Positions 15,946 through 24,485 of a stretch of 64,000 bases of DNA are shown here, piece by piece. The translations under genes were made by a program, and so were the position numbers. Each line of letters starts with the position of its first letter. Within the stretch, counting starts at the first letter, position 1. Below the pieces are notes generated by a model, which searched no databases, was not told the DNA's origin, and saw only the letters and a program-made list of their open reading frames with translations. The stretch lies in the NCBI RefSeq assembly GCF_900100545.1, contig NZ_FNDP01000016.1, positions 1-64,000 on the forward strand, read 5' to 3'. This DNA comes from Pseudobutyrivibrio sp. 49 (GTDB lineage: Bacteria; Bacillota; Clostridia; Lachnospirales; Lachnospiraceae).

Positions 15946-16677
15946 ATGTTAAGAACTATCATAGTGGTTTTGTTTATCAGTATTTTTCTGATTTGCAGTA
16001 TTCCTATTTGGGGAATTCTTTTTATTTTAGGATTATTCAATAAGAGAGCAAAAGACGTTATCGGTTATAAAATTGTAGCTTGGGCCTTTGGTGTGGTTGC
16101 CTTCCTAGCTGGTGCGAAATATGAAGTACACGGCTTAGAAAACATTCCAAAGGATAAGACCGTTCTTTTTGTTGGAAATCATCAGAGTTACTTTGATGTA
16201 GTAATCGGATATCATCTTTGCCCTGCTGTCACAGGTTTCCTTGCAAAGGACGACATCAAAAAAGTTCCTCTTCTCAGCACCTGGATGGTAATAAACTATT
16301 GCTTATTCCTTACAAGAACAGATCCTCGTCAGGATTTAAAGCTTATTTTAAAAGCTCAGGAGTACATTAAGTCTGGCATCAATATGTTCGTATTCCCAGA
16401 AGGAACACGTTCTAAGACTGGTGAGATGGCTGAATTCCACGAAGCTTCTCTCAAGGTCGCAACAAAGACTAACAGTCTTATTGTTCCTGTTTGCTTCACA
16501 AACACAAGAGAGGTTTTGGAAGCTCACATGCCTAGATGCAAGCGTGCAAAGGTAATCGTAACCTTCCTTCCACCTATCGATCCAAATGCACTTGAGGGCG
16601 AGAATAAAAAACGCCCTGGAGCATATATCCAGAGCGTAATGAAAACTCAGCTTGATGCTGATGCAAAATTACTGTAA
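15946..16677 (+). CDS. plsC: 1-acyl-sn-glycerol-3-phosphate acyltransferase (PlsC)
   Basis: A 243-residue membrane acyltransferase. An N-terminal hydrophobic anchor (about 2-28) is followed by the catalytic motif I NHQSYFDV (HX4D), motif III FPEGTRSKTG and a motif IV VPVCFTN. It transfers an acyl chain to the sn-2 position of lysophosphatidic acid in phospholipid synthesis. The start at 15946 has TTGGAGG six bases upstream and is downstream of the promoter. Its stop overlaps the stop of the convergent murF by nine bases with no terminator between. Confidence 0.92.
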   Translation: MLRTIIVVLFISIFLICSIPIWGILFILGLFNKRAKDVIGYKIVAWAFGVVAFLAGAKYEVHGLENIPKDKTVLFVGNHQSYFDVVIGYHLCPAVTGFLAKDDIKKVPLLSTWMVINYCLFLTRTDPRQDLKLILKAQEYIKSGINMFVFPEGTRSKTGEMAEFHEASLKVATKTNSLIVPVCFTNTREVLEAHMPRCKRAKVIVTFLPPIDPNALEGENKKRPGAYIQSVMKTQLDADAKLL

Positions 16678-18048
16678 GCGATTCTTAATTGCTTCTACAA
16701 CAGCGGTAAAGTTCATAAAGTGTGAAGCCTTAACCAATATAGTGTCACCACCGCGAATAATAGGTAATAAGTCTTCTAACATAGCTTCTACATTGGTATA
16801 GTGATGTGCCATGCAGGAGCTATTTTTTTGACTAAGAGATTTATTAATCTCCTCTGAAAGCTCACCTACTGTAAATACATATCCGATATGATTATCCTCA
16901 AGAGCCTGACCTATCTCATAATGGAGCTGACGCTCGTCCTCTCCAAGCTCTCCCATATCTCCAAGAACTGCAATCGAACGTCCTGGTGCTTTTCCAAGAA
17001 CCTCAATAGAAGCCTTCATAGATACTGGATTTGCATTGTAGCAATCATCAATGATAGTAATATCTCTAACTTCGATAACGTTATTACGACCAGCAATTGT
17101 GCTAGCCTTCTCAAGGCCACGCTTGATTTCGTCATTTGTAAGACCAAGAACCTTGCCCATTGCTGTAGCAGCAAGTGCATTCATAACATTATGTGTTCCA
17201 GGAAGTGGAATATTAGCCTCGAAGGTTTCTCCGAAGGCATTGATTAAAGCATAAGTGCCTGTCATGCCATCTGCTGTAACTTCGCTGGCGCTAACCTCCT
17301 GTCCATTAAGACCATAGAAAATCTTTCTGATTCCGAGAGTATCTGCATTTATAAGCTTGTCGTCATCTCCATTGAGAATGACAGCGCCATTCTTATTCAT
17401 ATGCTCAAAGACTTCTGTCTTTGCCTGCAGGATTCCATCTCTTGTCTTAAGGAATTCAAGATGGCACTGACCAATATTTGTCATTACAACAAAATCTGGC
17501 TTTGCAATATCTCCCAAGCGATGCATCTCGCCAAAATCTGAGATACCCATTTCAACTACAGCTACCTGATGCTCATCTTTTATTCTGCAGATAGTAAGTG
17601 GAAGACCAATCTCGTTGTTGAAGTTGCCCTCAGTCTTGAGCACGTTGTACTTTGTACCAAGAACTGATGCAAGCATTTCCTTTGTACTTGTCTTTCCAAC
17701 ACTTCCGATAACACCTACAACAGGAATATCAAGCTGCATTCTGTAATTTGTAGCAATCTGCTTTAATGCAAGCTTTGTATCCTTCACGATGATGTATGGA
17801 CCTGAAGCATTTTCAAGCTTTCTTTCTGAGAGGCTTGCTAAAGCTCCCTTTGAAAAAGCATCTTCAATAAAATCGTGACCATCAACTCTTGCGCCAACCA
17901 TTGGGATGAACAGGAAATCCTTTTCGACCTTTCGGTTGTCATTGACGGCACCCTGTATTTCTGAATTTTGAAGGGCCTCCATGCCCTCTGGCATAATAAG
18001 CTGCCCGTCAACCACCTGAGCAACATGTGCCAATGTCATATTTTTCAT
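16669..18048 (-). CDS. murF: UDP-N-acetylmuramoyl-tripeptide--D-alanyl-D-alanine ligase (MurF)
   Basis: A 459-residue Mur ligase. The N-terminal UDP-substrate domain contains NDNRKVEKDFLFIPMVGARVDGHDF; the central ATPase domain has GSVGKTSTKEML (P-loop) and TEGNFNNEIGLPLTI, the MurF signature; the C-terminal domain has DDCYNANPVSM and VLGDMGELG. It adds D-Ala-D-Ala to UDP-MurNAc-tripeptide, completing the cytoplasmic peptidoglycan precursor. It follows ddl by 16 bp, so the maker and the user of D-Ala-D-Ala are one operon. Confidence 0.96.
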   Translation of the reverse strand: MKNMTLAHVAQVVDGQLIMPEGMEALQNSEIQGAVNDNRKVEKDFLFIPMVGARVDGHDFIEDAFSKGALASLSERKLENASGPYIIVKDTKLALKQIATNYRMQLDIPVVGVIGSVGKTSTKEMLASVLGTKYNVLKTEGNFNNEIGLPLTICRIKDEHQVAVVEMGISDFGEMHRLGDIAKPDFVVMTNIGQCHLEFLKTRDGILQAKTEVFEHMNKNGAVILNGDDDKLINADTLGIRKIFYGLNGQEVSASEVTADGMTGTYALINAFGETFEANIPLPGTHNVMNALAATAMGKVLGLTNDEIKRGLEKASTIAGRNNVIEVRDITIIDDCYNANPVSMKASIEVLGKAPGRSIAVLGDMGELGEDERQLHYEIGQALEDNHIGYVFTVGELSEEINKSLSQKNSSCMAHHYTNVEAMLEDLLPIIRGGDTILVKASHFMNFTAVVEAIKNRLQ

Positions 18049-18064
18049 ATATCTTCTCTCTAAT

Positions 18065-19108
18065 CTATGCGTACTTCATTAATGAAACCTTGATGAGATG
18101 CTCACACAAATCCTCAAAGTTCATGCCAACTACAGCTGCTTCCTGTGGAAGGAGACTTGTTGGTGTCATGCCTGGAAGTGTGTTTGCTTCAAGGCAATAA
18201 ATGTTTTCCTTTTCATCCATCATGAAATCGATACGAGCATATGTTGTAAGACCAAGTGCCTTGAAGGCTGTCTGAGCATACTGCTGCATCTTGGTAGTAG
18301 CCTTTGTACTGATTTCTGCAGGACAAGTCTCAACAGCAGAACCTGCTGCATATTTATTCTTGTAATCATAGAAGCCCTGCTTTGGAGCAATCTCGATAAT
18401 AGGAAGAGCCTTTCCTTCGATAACACCATCAGAAAACTCTCTACCCTTGATAAACTGCTCAATTACAACTTCATCTTCCCATTTGAAGGCTGCATCCAAG
18501 GCCGCATCAAGCTCATCTGGAGTATTTACGATAGTAACACCGATTGATGAACCACCACAGTTTGGCTTAACGATGCATGGATACTTATCAAACTTGAACT
18601 TCTTGCGGTTTTCTTTCTTAAGTGAAACGCCTGTTGGAACAGGAACTCCTGCTTTTTCAATGACATTCTTTGTCATCTGCTTATCCATGGCAATTGCACT
18701 TGAAACGTAGTCATTTCCCGTGTATTTTATTCCAAATAAATCAAAGGCAGCCTGAACCTTACCGCTTTCGCCCTCTCCACCGTGAAGAGCCATAAATACC
18801 ACATCAGCCTTCTGACAGATTTTGATAACGTTTGGTCCAAAGAAGCTTGAGCTCTGATCTGGACGGCTAACCTTAATAGCCTCAAGGTCTGGAGCCTCTG
18901 TAGGAATATCTGCAACCTTTACAGAATTAGCCTCACTATTCTCAAAAATATCAGTGATATCACATTCTGCATCCTTATATCCCATAAAGACATCAAGCAC
19001 TAATGCTCTATGACCTCTGTTTCTAAGGGCTTTTGCCACCATTGTACCAGACTTGAAGGAAACGTCTCTCTCTGAGCTTAATCCACCAGCCAAAACTACT
19101 ATATCCAT
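18065..19108 (-). CDS. ddl: D-alanine--D-alanine ligase
   Basis: A 347-residue ATP-grasp ligase. Visible landmarks are AGGLSSERDVSFKSG (N-terminal D-Ala site), MALHGGEGESGKVQAAFDLFGIKYTG, the lid region KPNCGGSSIGVTIV, and metal-binding EANTLPGMTPTSLLPQEA at the C-terminus. The start at 19108 has GAAAGG upstream; an earlier TTG would lie over that site. The sequence keeps the usual D-Ala pattern; I see no reason to call it a D-Ala-D-Lac ligase, but that cannot be settled by eye. Confidence 0.95.
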   Translation of the reverse strand: MDIVVLAGGLSSERDVSFKSGTMVAKALRNRGHRALVLDVFMGYKDAECDITDIFENSEANSVKVADIPTEAPDLEAIKVSRPDQSSSFFGPNVIKICQKADVVFMALHGGEGESGKVQAAFDLFGIKYTGNDYVSSAIAMDKQMTKNVIEKAGVPVPTGVSLKKENRKKFKFDKYPCIVKPNCGGSSIGVTIVNTPDELDAALDAAFKWEDEVVIEQFIKGREFSDGVIEGKALPIIEIAPKQGFYDYKNKYAAGSAVETCPAEISTKATTKMQQYAQTAFKALGLTTYARIDFMMDEKENIYCLEANTLPGMTPTSLLPQEAAVVGMNFEDLCEHLIKVSLMKYA

Positions 19109-19151
19109 AAAACTACCTTTCAAATATTAAAAATTTATTTTACCATGCGTT

Positions 19152-19180
19152 AATATAGTATTTTTTTCGAAAAAATACAA
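19152..19180 (-). promoter_or_regulatory. ddl-murF promoter
   Basis: Minus strand TTGTAT (19180-19175), 17-bp spacer, TATATT (19157-19152), about 45 bp before the ddl start. Confidence 0.65.
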
Positions 19181-19210
19181 GTGCCATGGGATAAGCAGAC
19201 ACTATTTATT

Positions 19211-20110
19211 CTATGCGTTCATTACTTTAACCACATCCATATATCTAACAAGATCTTTTGATGCCTTTAAGAAATTATTAATTAAATCAGCTCCCTTATT
19301 ATCTCCAAGGGATTCACAGACTTCCAATTGTAGCATTAGCGAGTGATATAAAGTCCTTGTATCTTTGTCCTTAAGATATCTACTAAAAATATATTCCAGG
19401 CAATGCTTAACCATTGAATAGTCATTTTTAGTCATACATACCCTTGCCAAAGCAAAGGAGGTTTCCAAATATTTATCTATAATAAAAGGACTTCTCGAAT
19501 CTATTTCATTTGCAAGCAATCCTTTGCATATTATCTCAGCTGTCTCAACATCACCCAATATTCTATATGCCTCACCCATTTCATATAGAAGCTGGAACTC
19601 AATCTGAGATAGTTTTATGTTTGGAATATCTTTAAAATCAGGAATCCTACGTCTAAGTTCAAAGGTCTGAATCATTTCATCTAAGTACTGCTCGACAGAA
19701 AGACCTCTTTTCCTTATGGATATTAGATGTCCTAAAGCGTAATACTGTATGTTTTCTCTTTTTTCTTCATCATCACTCTCCTCTTCGCATTCCTCCATCA
19801 AATATCGAAATATTTCCAGCTTTCTTTCGATTTCATCCCCACGACCTTTTTTAATGGCGTTTAGCAATTCCTTCCTTGCTGCCTTAAAGCCAAATACACT
19901 TTCCATCCATAGCTCATCATAGATAATACCAATGGATTCAAATATCCGGTTAAGCTTCATGAATATCCTTCGGCTTGGCAATTCCATTCCAGACTCAAGC
20001 CTGGCAATTGTACTTGTTGCACAATCAACCATTTCCGCCAGTTGTTGTTGCGTTAATTTAAACTCCTTCCTCAACCACCTCAAGTATTTCCCAAAACTTG
20101 TTTTGTGCAT
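19211..20110 (-). CDS. XRE-family transcriptional regulator with helical C-terminal domain
   Basis: A 299-residue protein with an HTH_3 domain at residues 4-60 (FGKYLRWLRKEFKLTQQQLAEMVDCATSTIARLESG). The rest is all helical, with TPR-like pairs such as LLYEMGEAYRILGDVETAEII and CMTKNDYSMVKHCLEYIFSRYLKDKD. The layout resembles Rgg/PlcR-like or HTH-TPR regulators that sense peptides or partners, but no ligand is evident and there is no small exported peptide gene beside it. It is alone between ddl and hpf. AGGAGG precedes the ATG. Confidence 0.85.
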   Translation of the reverse strand: MHKTSFGKYLRWLRKEFKLTQQQLAEMVDCATSTIARLESGMELPSRRIFMKLNRIFESIGIIYDELWMESVFGFKAARKELLNAIKKGRGDEIERKLEIFRYLMEECEEESDDEEKRENIQYYALGHLISIRKRGLSVEQYLDEMIQTFELRRRIPDFKDIPNIKLSQIEFQLLYEMGEAYRILGDVETAEIICKGLLANEIDSRSPFIIDKYLETSFALARVCMTKNDYSMVKHCLEYIFSRYLKDKDTRTLYHSLMLQLEVCESLGDNKGADLINNFLKASKDLVRYMDVVKVMNA

Positions 20111-20204
20111 AAAAAATACCTCCTATATCTATAATGTTATTGTCTCGCATTATATCAACAGGAGGTTAAAATTCGTTGTTAAATTTTTTATTAAATCCCG
20201 AACT

Positions 20205-20738
20205 TTAGAACTCTGGCTCTATAAGACCGTAAGCTCCGTTCTTTCTCTTATAAACTACATTAATTTCATCTGTATCAGCATTTCTGAACATAAAGAAGTC
20301 ATGTCCAAGCATTTCCATCTCAAGGCATGCATCCTCAGCATACATTGGCTTCATATCAAATTTCTTAGTACGGATAATCTGAATCTTATCATCATCCGCT
20401 ATCTTTTCCTCAATGAAATCCTGAGCGAAAATAGCTCTTGAATCAGACTGCTTTCTGTCGATAATCTTATTTCTGTGCTTCTTGAGCTGAGCTTCCAATG
20501 TGTTTGTAACTGCCTCGATTGAAGCATACATATCAGAAGTAACTTCCTCTGCTCTCAAGTAACTTCCCTTCATAGGGATTGTAACTTCTATTTTCTGACG
20601 TCCTTTCTCTACGTCCAATGTAACGATTGCTTCAGTATCCTTGTTAAAATACTTGTCTAACTTCTTAAAGCGCTCCTCCACCGCTTCCTTAAGACCCTGG
20701 GTTAATTCGATGTTCTTTCCTGTGATTGTTGTTTTCAT
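20205..20738 (-). CDS. hpf: Ribosome hibernation promoting factor, long form
   Basis: A 177-residue long Hpf. Residues 1-100 are the ribosome-binding domain (MKTTITGKNIELTQGLKEAVEERFKKLDKYF), a linker follows, and residues about 120-177 are the dimerisation domain (IIRTKKFDMKPMYAEDACLEMEMLGHDFFMFRNADT). Long Hpf alone forms 100S ribosome dimers in stationary phase. It has its own promoter and a roughly 150-base structured leader. An AAGGTGG site precedes the start. Confidence 0.95.
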   Translation of the reverse strand: MKTTITGKNIELTQGLKEAVEERFKKLDKYFNKDTEAIVTLDVEKGRQKIEVTIPMKGSYLRAEEVTSDMYASIEAVTNTLEAQLKKHRNKIIDRKQSDSRAIFAQDFIEEKIADDDKIQIIRTKKFDMKPMYAEDACLEMEMLGHDFFMFRNADTDEINVVYKRKNGAYGLIEPEF

Positions 20739-20772
20739 GATGTCGTACCACCTTTACCGAATATTTAATAAA

Positions 20773-20852
20773 TTAAGGAGGGACCCATTTATGGGAGGAT
20801 CCCTTAATTTCCTGAACTGCCCATTGCCAAAGGCAATTTACCATGGCAGTTC
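20773..20852 (-). promoter_or_regulatory. Two-hairpin leader of hpf mRNA
   Basis: Two stem-loops lie between the hpf promoter and ribosome site. The first transcribed pairs GAACTGCC (20814-20821) with GGCAGTTC (20845-20852), with an inner stem ATTGCC/GGCAAT. The second pairs TTAAGG (20773-20778) with CCTTAA (20802-20807), with an inner CCCAT/ATGGG stem and CCTCC stretches that could mask a ribosome site. No T run follows, so a translational or stability role is more likely than termination. Confidence 0.65.
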
Positions 20853-20892
20853 TTCCTTTGATTAATAATGGAATTTAATTTATTATGTAATT

Positions 20893-20921
20893 AGTATAGC
20901 AATTGAATTTAAAAACCTCAA
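20893..20921 (-). promoter_or_regulatory. hpf promoter
   Basis: Minus strand TTGAGG (20921-20916), 17-bp spacer, TATACT (20898-20893). Confidence 0.65.
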
Positions 20922-21003
20922 GAATTTATCTGATAATTAATAATTTCTTAATATATTGTATATACTAATAATGCGTAGTACAGCAAATAATAAGGAGATT
21001 CTC

Positions 21004-21735
21004 ATGAAAAAGACCGCTTTAATAACTGGAGCAAGCAGAGGTATCGGACGTGCCATCGCCATTGAACTGGCAAAGAATGGCTATCATCTTGCCCTGTTTT
21101 GCCACAGCAATATAGACATGCTGAACGCGCTCGCAGAGGAGCTTGGCAAAAAATACATAGTTGAAGTTTACACCTATTGCGGTGATATATCTGACTATGG
21201 ATTCACCATTCCAGCCTGCGAGGATGCTTTAGAAAAGCTTGGGCAGATAGATGTACTTATCAACAATGCCGGCGTGGCTCACCTCGGATTACTAACATGT
21301 ATGTCTGTGGATGAGTGGGAACACGTTATTAACACCAATCTTTCATCTGTTTTCTATACCAGCAAAACCATCGCACCTTCTATGATTCGCCGCAAGTCTG
21401 GTGATATCATCAACATCAGCTCAATGTGGGGCTCTGTAGGTGCCAGCTGCGAGGTGGCCTACTCCGCTTCAAAGGGTGGTGTAAATTCCTTCACAAAAGC
21501 CTTTGCCAAGGAGCTAGCCCCTAATGGTGTTGCTGTAAATGCCATCACCTGCGGTGTTGTTGATACAGATATGAATGGTCAGCTCTCTGACGATGAGAAG
21601 GCTGAACTTGCAGAAGAAATTCCAGTAGGTCGTTTCTGCAAGCCTGAGGAGATTGCACAAACTGTTTTAAGCATAATAAATGCCCCATCCTACATGACGG
21701 GGCAGATAATCGGAGTTGATGGGGGCTATATTTGA
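21004..21735 (+). CDS. SDR family oxidoreductase, FabG-like
   Basis: A 243-residue classical short-chain dehydrogenase. The cofactor motif is TGASRGIGRAIA near the N-terminus, then NNAG, the catalytic Ser in INISSMWG and YSASKGG (Tyr-x3-Lys). The close matches to FabG (3-oxoacyl-ACP reductase) are general to SDRs; as it stands alone, away from fatty-acid genes, the substrate is uncertain. The start at 21004 is picked for TAAGGAGA seven bases upstream, rather than an ATG 16 codons earlier without one. Confidence 0.88.
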   Translation: MKKTALITGASRGIGRAIAIELAKNGYHLALFCHSNIDMLNALAEELGKKYIVEVYTYCGDISDYGFTIPACEDALEKLGQIDVLINNAGVAHLGLLTCMSVDEWEHVINTNLSSVFYTSKTIAPSMIRRKSGDIINISSMWGSVGASCEVAYSASKGGVNSFTKAFAKELAPNGVAVNAITCGVVDTDMNGQLSDDEKAELAEEIPVGRFCKPEEIAQTVLSIINAPSYMTGQIIGVDGGYI

Positions 21736-21764
21736 TATATAACAAAGACTATAATTCCCATCAC

Positions 21765-22013
21765 GCATATAATATAGGGTATAAATACATTTTTATATGC
21801 TATTTCTAGTTTTGAGAAGGGCTAATTTAGATGTCCAAGCATATAATAATCAAATTATTTTAATAATTATATGCTTTTTTAGAAGTTTTATGTCTCTAAA
21901 TATCTTGTATGAGCATATAAAATGAAAGTTTTTTTCTTTTTTATATGCTTGATAAACTAAAAATGCCTGTTTTAAGCATATAATTATCTAGAAATTTAAT
22001 AAGTTATATGCTT
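21765..22013. repeat. Array of four inverted repeats with GCATATAA/TTATATGC arms
   Basis: Four hairpins, 21765-21800, 21837-21876, 21912-21949 and 21974-22013, share arms (A)AGCATATAA and TTATATGCT(T), while loops and spacers differ. Starts are spaced about 73, 75 and 63 bp. They fill the 296-bp gap between the converging SDR and WYL genes. The second is followed by a T run on the plus strand and may serve as the SDR terminator. I see no coding potential here. Confidence 0.8.
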
Positions 22014-22030
22014 TGTCATTTTAAAATGGA

Positions 22031-22993
22031 TTATAAAATCAACCTCTTCAAGTATTCCCTATACTTCTCAGCCTCCTCATCAGGGAAGCAAATACTTGCC
22101 CCAACACCAGTGAGCCAGCCATAGAGCTGAGGGCTGACCGCCACATTGATTCGAGCCTTTACATAATCTTCTCCATCAGGTCGAAGGTCTATGCCTGTGC
22201 CAAATTTATCAAGGGTGACACCTACCAAATGCTTCGGAAATCTAATAGTGATTGCACGTTCCTCGCCAGCGAACATGCTGACATGATGTCTGGCGTACTC
22301 ATGAGGGTTCAGGGCATTTCGCTGCTCTATACCTTCTCTAGAATCCTCAAGCATTTCCGCAGAAACCATTTTATCCACACGATAGTGACGTATCTCCTGA
22401 TTCTCTCCGTCAAAAGCTACAAGATAATAGTTCTCATCATTTCTAATAAGGAAAGCTGGGCTTACCTTATATATCTTTCCTCCATGACGGGGCTTCATTT
22501 CCTTTGTCAGTGTCCATTCCTGATATTTGAAGGACATCATCTTATCGTTATCCAGACATTGATAAATAACATCAATTGTATAGAAAATCTTTTCATTAGC
22601 TGAAGTCGCCTTTTCAGGCACAACCACCTGGCGCTGAAGCTGGGCGGCATCCTCCTTGCCTGCCAAGGTAGTCAACTTTTCCACAAGGTCTTTGGTTTTC
22701 TTCTGAGATATAAACTTTGATGCGCCAACTGCATCCACAAGAAGCTTTAATTCAGCCAGCTCAAATACGCGTGTGCCAATGTAGTAACCATGGTCGCCCT
22801 TTACCACATCCACACCAGCATCCATCAGCGTATCCATATCCTTATAGACTGTCTTTCTTTCCGCTGGAATTCCCCTTGCTTTAAGGCGGCGAGTCATTTC
22901 CACAGCATTGATTTGATGCTGTTCGTCACTCTCTTCCATAAGAATTTGATATTCATATATAATCTTAAGCTTCTGGCCCCCAACGTGTGGCAT
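22031..22993 (-). CDS. WYL-domain transcriptional regulator
   Basis: A 320-residue DeoR/YafY-like regulator: N-terminal winged helix (about 10-75, with MTRRLKARGIPAERKTVYKDMDTL), a middle helical segment, and a WYL-type ligand domain with the variant YYLVAFDGENQEIRHYRVDKM followed by a C-terminal WCX-like domain. WYL domains sense nucleic acids or nucleotides in several systems. The start at 22993 uses an ATG with AGGA upstream; a GTG five codons earlier is possible. It diverges from the MurL-like gene with an 97-bp shared upstream region, so it could regulate that operon, which is inference only. Confidence 0.88.
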   Translation of the reverse strand: MPHVGGQKLKIIYEYQILMEESDEQHQINAVEMTRRLKARGIPAERKTVYKDMDTLMDAGVDVVKGDHGYYIGTRVFELAELKLLVDAVGASKFISQKKTKDLVEKLTTLAGKEDAAQLQRQVVVPEKATSANEKIFYTIDVIYQCLDNDKMMSFKYQEWTLTKEMKPRHGGKIYKVSPAFLIRNDENYYLVAFDGENQEIRHYRVDKMVSAEMLEDSREGIEQRNALNPHEYARHHVSMFAGEERAITIRFPKHLVGVTLDKFGTGIDLRPDGEDYVKARINVAVSPQLYGWLTGVGASICFPDEEAEKYREYLKRLIL

Positions 22994-23090
22994 TACCCCA
23001 ATCCTCACTTTTCTATTTTATTTAAAACTTTTGTGATATAATCCTTATGTTTAAGTATAAAAGAAATATCAATTGTTTAAAAGGAATTAT

Positions 23091-24485
23091 ATGAGTAGAC
23101 AAGATTTTTATAAAAAATGCAGAGAAGATTATCCTACCTTCACTTATCAGGGATATTCTTATGATTTAAATAACGAAGGTATCAGCATGACCTTTGATTT
23201 TTCTATCGATGGTCTAAGCGAATTTCATCCTACCTGGAGCATTCCACGCATCAACGAAGTAGCATCAATCGATGAAGCCCTTATTGACGACATGGTGTTC
23301 TCTCTTGGTATGGTAGAGCTTGTCAGCTATTGGAAGATAGCCTGCCCACCTACAGTAATTATCAAGGACAGAAACCTTTCTGCTGAGCAAATTAGCTGGT
23401 GGAAGAAGCTTTACTTCAACGGACTTGGGGAATTCTATTACACTAACGGTATCGAGGAGGACTTCGATGATTTCATGACTGTAAAATGCGAAGGAACAAA
23501 GCAGCCTAGATGCATCACTCCAAAGGACAGACCTCGCATCTCAGCTGGCAAGAAGCCACGTGTTATGGTTCCAGTAGGCGGCGGAAAGGATTCAGTAGTT
23601 TCTATCGAGCTTCTTCGTGAAAAAGCTGATGTTAATTGCTATGTTATCAATTCAAGAGGTGCTACAGATGCTACTGTTGAAGTGGGTGGCCTTACAGACC
23701 ACACTATCTACGCTAAGCGTACTCTTGATAAAAATATGTTAGACCTCAATGCAAAGGGCTTCTTAAATGGTCACACACCATTTTCTGCGCTTGTTGCATT
23801 TTCAAGTATTATTGCTGGATATCTTAATGATTTACAGTTCGTGGCTCTTTCAAATGAGAGCAGTGCCAATGAATCCACTGTTGCAGACAGCTATGTAAAT
23901 CATCAGTATTCAAAGAGCTTCGAGTTTGAGGCAGATTTCAGACGCTATGAGAGAGATTTCATTGGCTCAGGAGTTTTCTACTTTAGCTTCCTGCGCCCAC
24001 TTTCTGAGCTTCAGATTGCCATGCTCTTCTCACGTTTCAAGAAGTACCACGGCATTTTCAAGAGCTGTAATGTAGGTAGCAAGCAGGATATCTGGTGTGG
24101 ACACTGTCCAAAGTGCCTGTTTGTTTATATCATCCTGTCTCCATTCCTTACACTTGAGGAATTGGATGCCATCTTTGGCAAGAGACTTTTCGAGGATGAG
24201 ACTCTCATGGAGGATTTCGACAAGCTATGCGGCATCTTACCAGAGAAGCCATTTGAATGTGTAGGTAGCCGTGACGAGGTTAACGCCGCAATCACAGAAG
24301 CTATCAGCAAGTATGCTAAGAAGCAGCTTCAGCTTCCTGTACTTTTGATGCACTATCAGGACTCAGCAGTAGTTCCTGCCATCACATTCGAAAAATTCAA
24401 AAATCAGTATTCATCAGAACATGCTTTAGATGAATTCTTTGAAAATATAATTAAGGACGCACTATCAAATGAAGGAAACAATTAG
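23091..24485 (+). CDS. murL: MurL-like UDP-MurNAc-L-Ala-L-Glu epimerase (PP-loop protein)
   Basis: A 464-residue protein with a PP-loop ATP-pyrophosphatase motif PVGGGKDS (residues 161-168) and a cysteine cluster CGHCPKC (336-342). This matches, as I recall, MurL of Xanthomonas, which uses ATP to invert the second residue of UDP-MurNAc-L-Ala-L-Glu to D-Glu. The next gene, overlapping by 17 bp, is a MurD-like ligase, the partner expected to add L-Glu first. Start at 23091 has AAAAGG just upstream; an earlier TTG is unlikely. The activity is inferred from motif and neighbour. Other PP-loop functions such as tRNA or amide chemistry are possible but fit the context less well. Confidence 0.75.
   Translation: MSRQDFYKKCREDYPTFTYQGYSYDLNNEGISMTFDFSIDGLSEFHPTWSIPRINEVASIDEALIDDMVFSLGMVELVSYWKIACPPTVIIKDRNLSAEQISWWKKLYFNGLGEFYYTNGIEEDFDDFMTVKCEGTKQPRCITPKDRPRISAGKKPRVMVPVGGGKDSVVSIELLREKADVNCYVINSRGATDATVEVGGLTDHTIYAKRTLDKNMLDLNAKGFLNGHTPFSALVAFSSIIAGYLNDLQFVALSNESSANESTVADSYVNHQYSKSFEFEADFRRYERDFIGSGVFYFSFLRPLSELQIAMLFSRFKKYHGIFKSCNVGSKQDIWCGHCPKCLFVYIILSPFLTLEELDAIFGKRLFEDETLMEDFDKLCGILPEKPFECVGSRDEVNAAITEAISKYAKKQLQLPVLLMHYQDSAVVPAITFEKFKNQYSSEHALDEFFENIIKDALSNEGNN

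Noticed and set aside
21765-22013. CRISPR array or ToxI-like antitoxin repeats
   Set aside because: The units share only short palindromic arms, not a full repeat, there are no spacers of equal length, and no cas or toxin gene adjoins.
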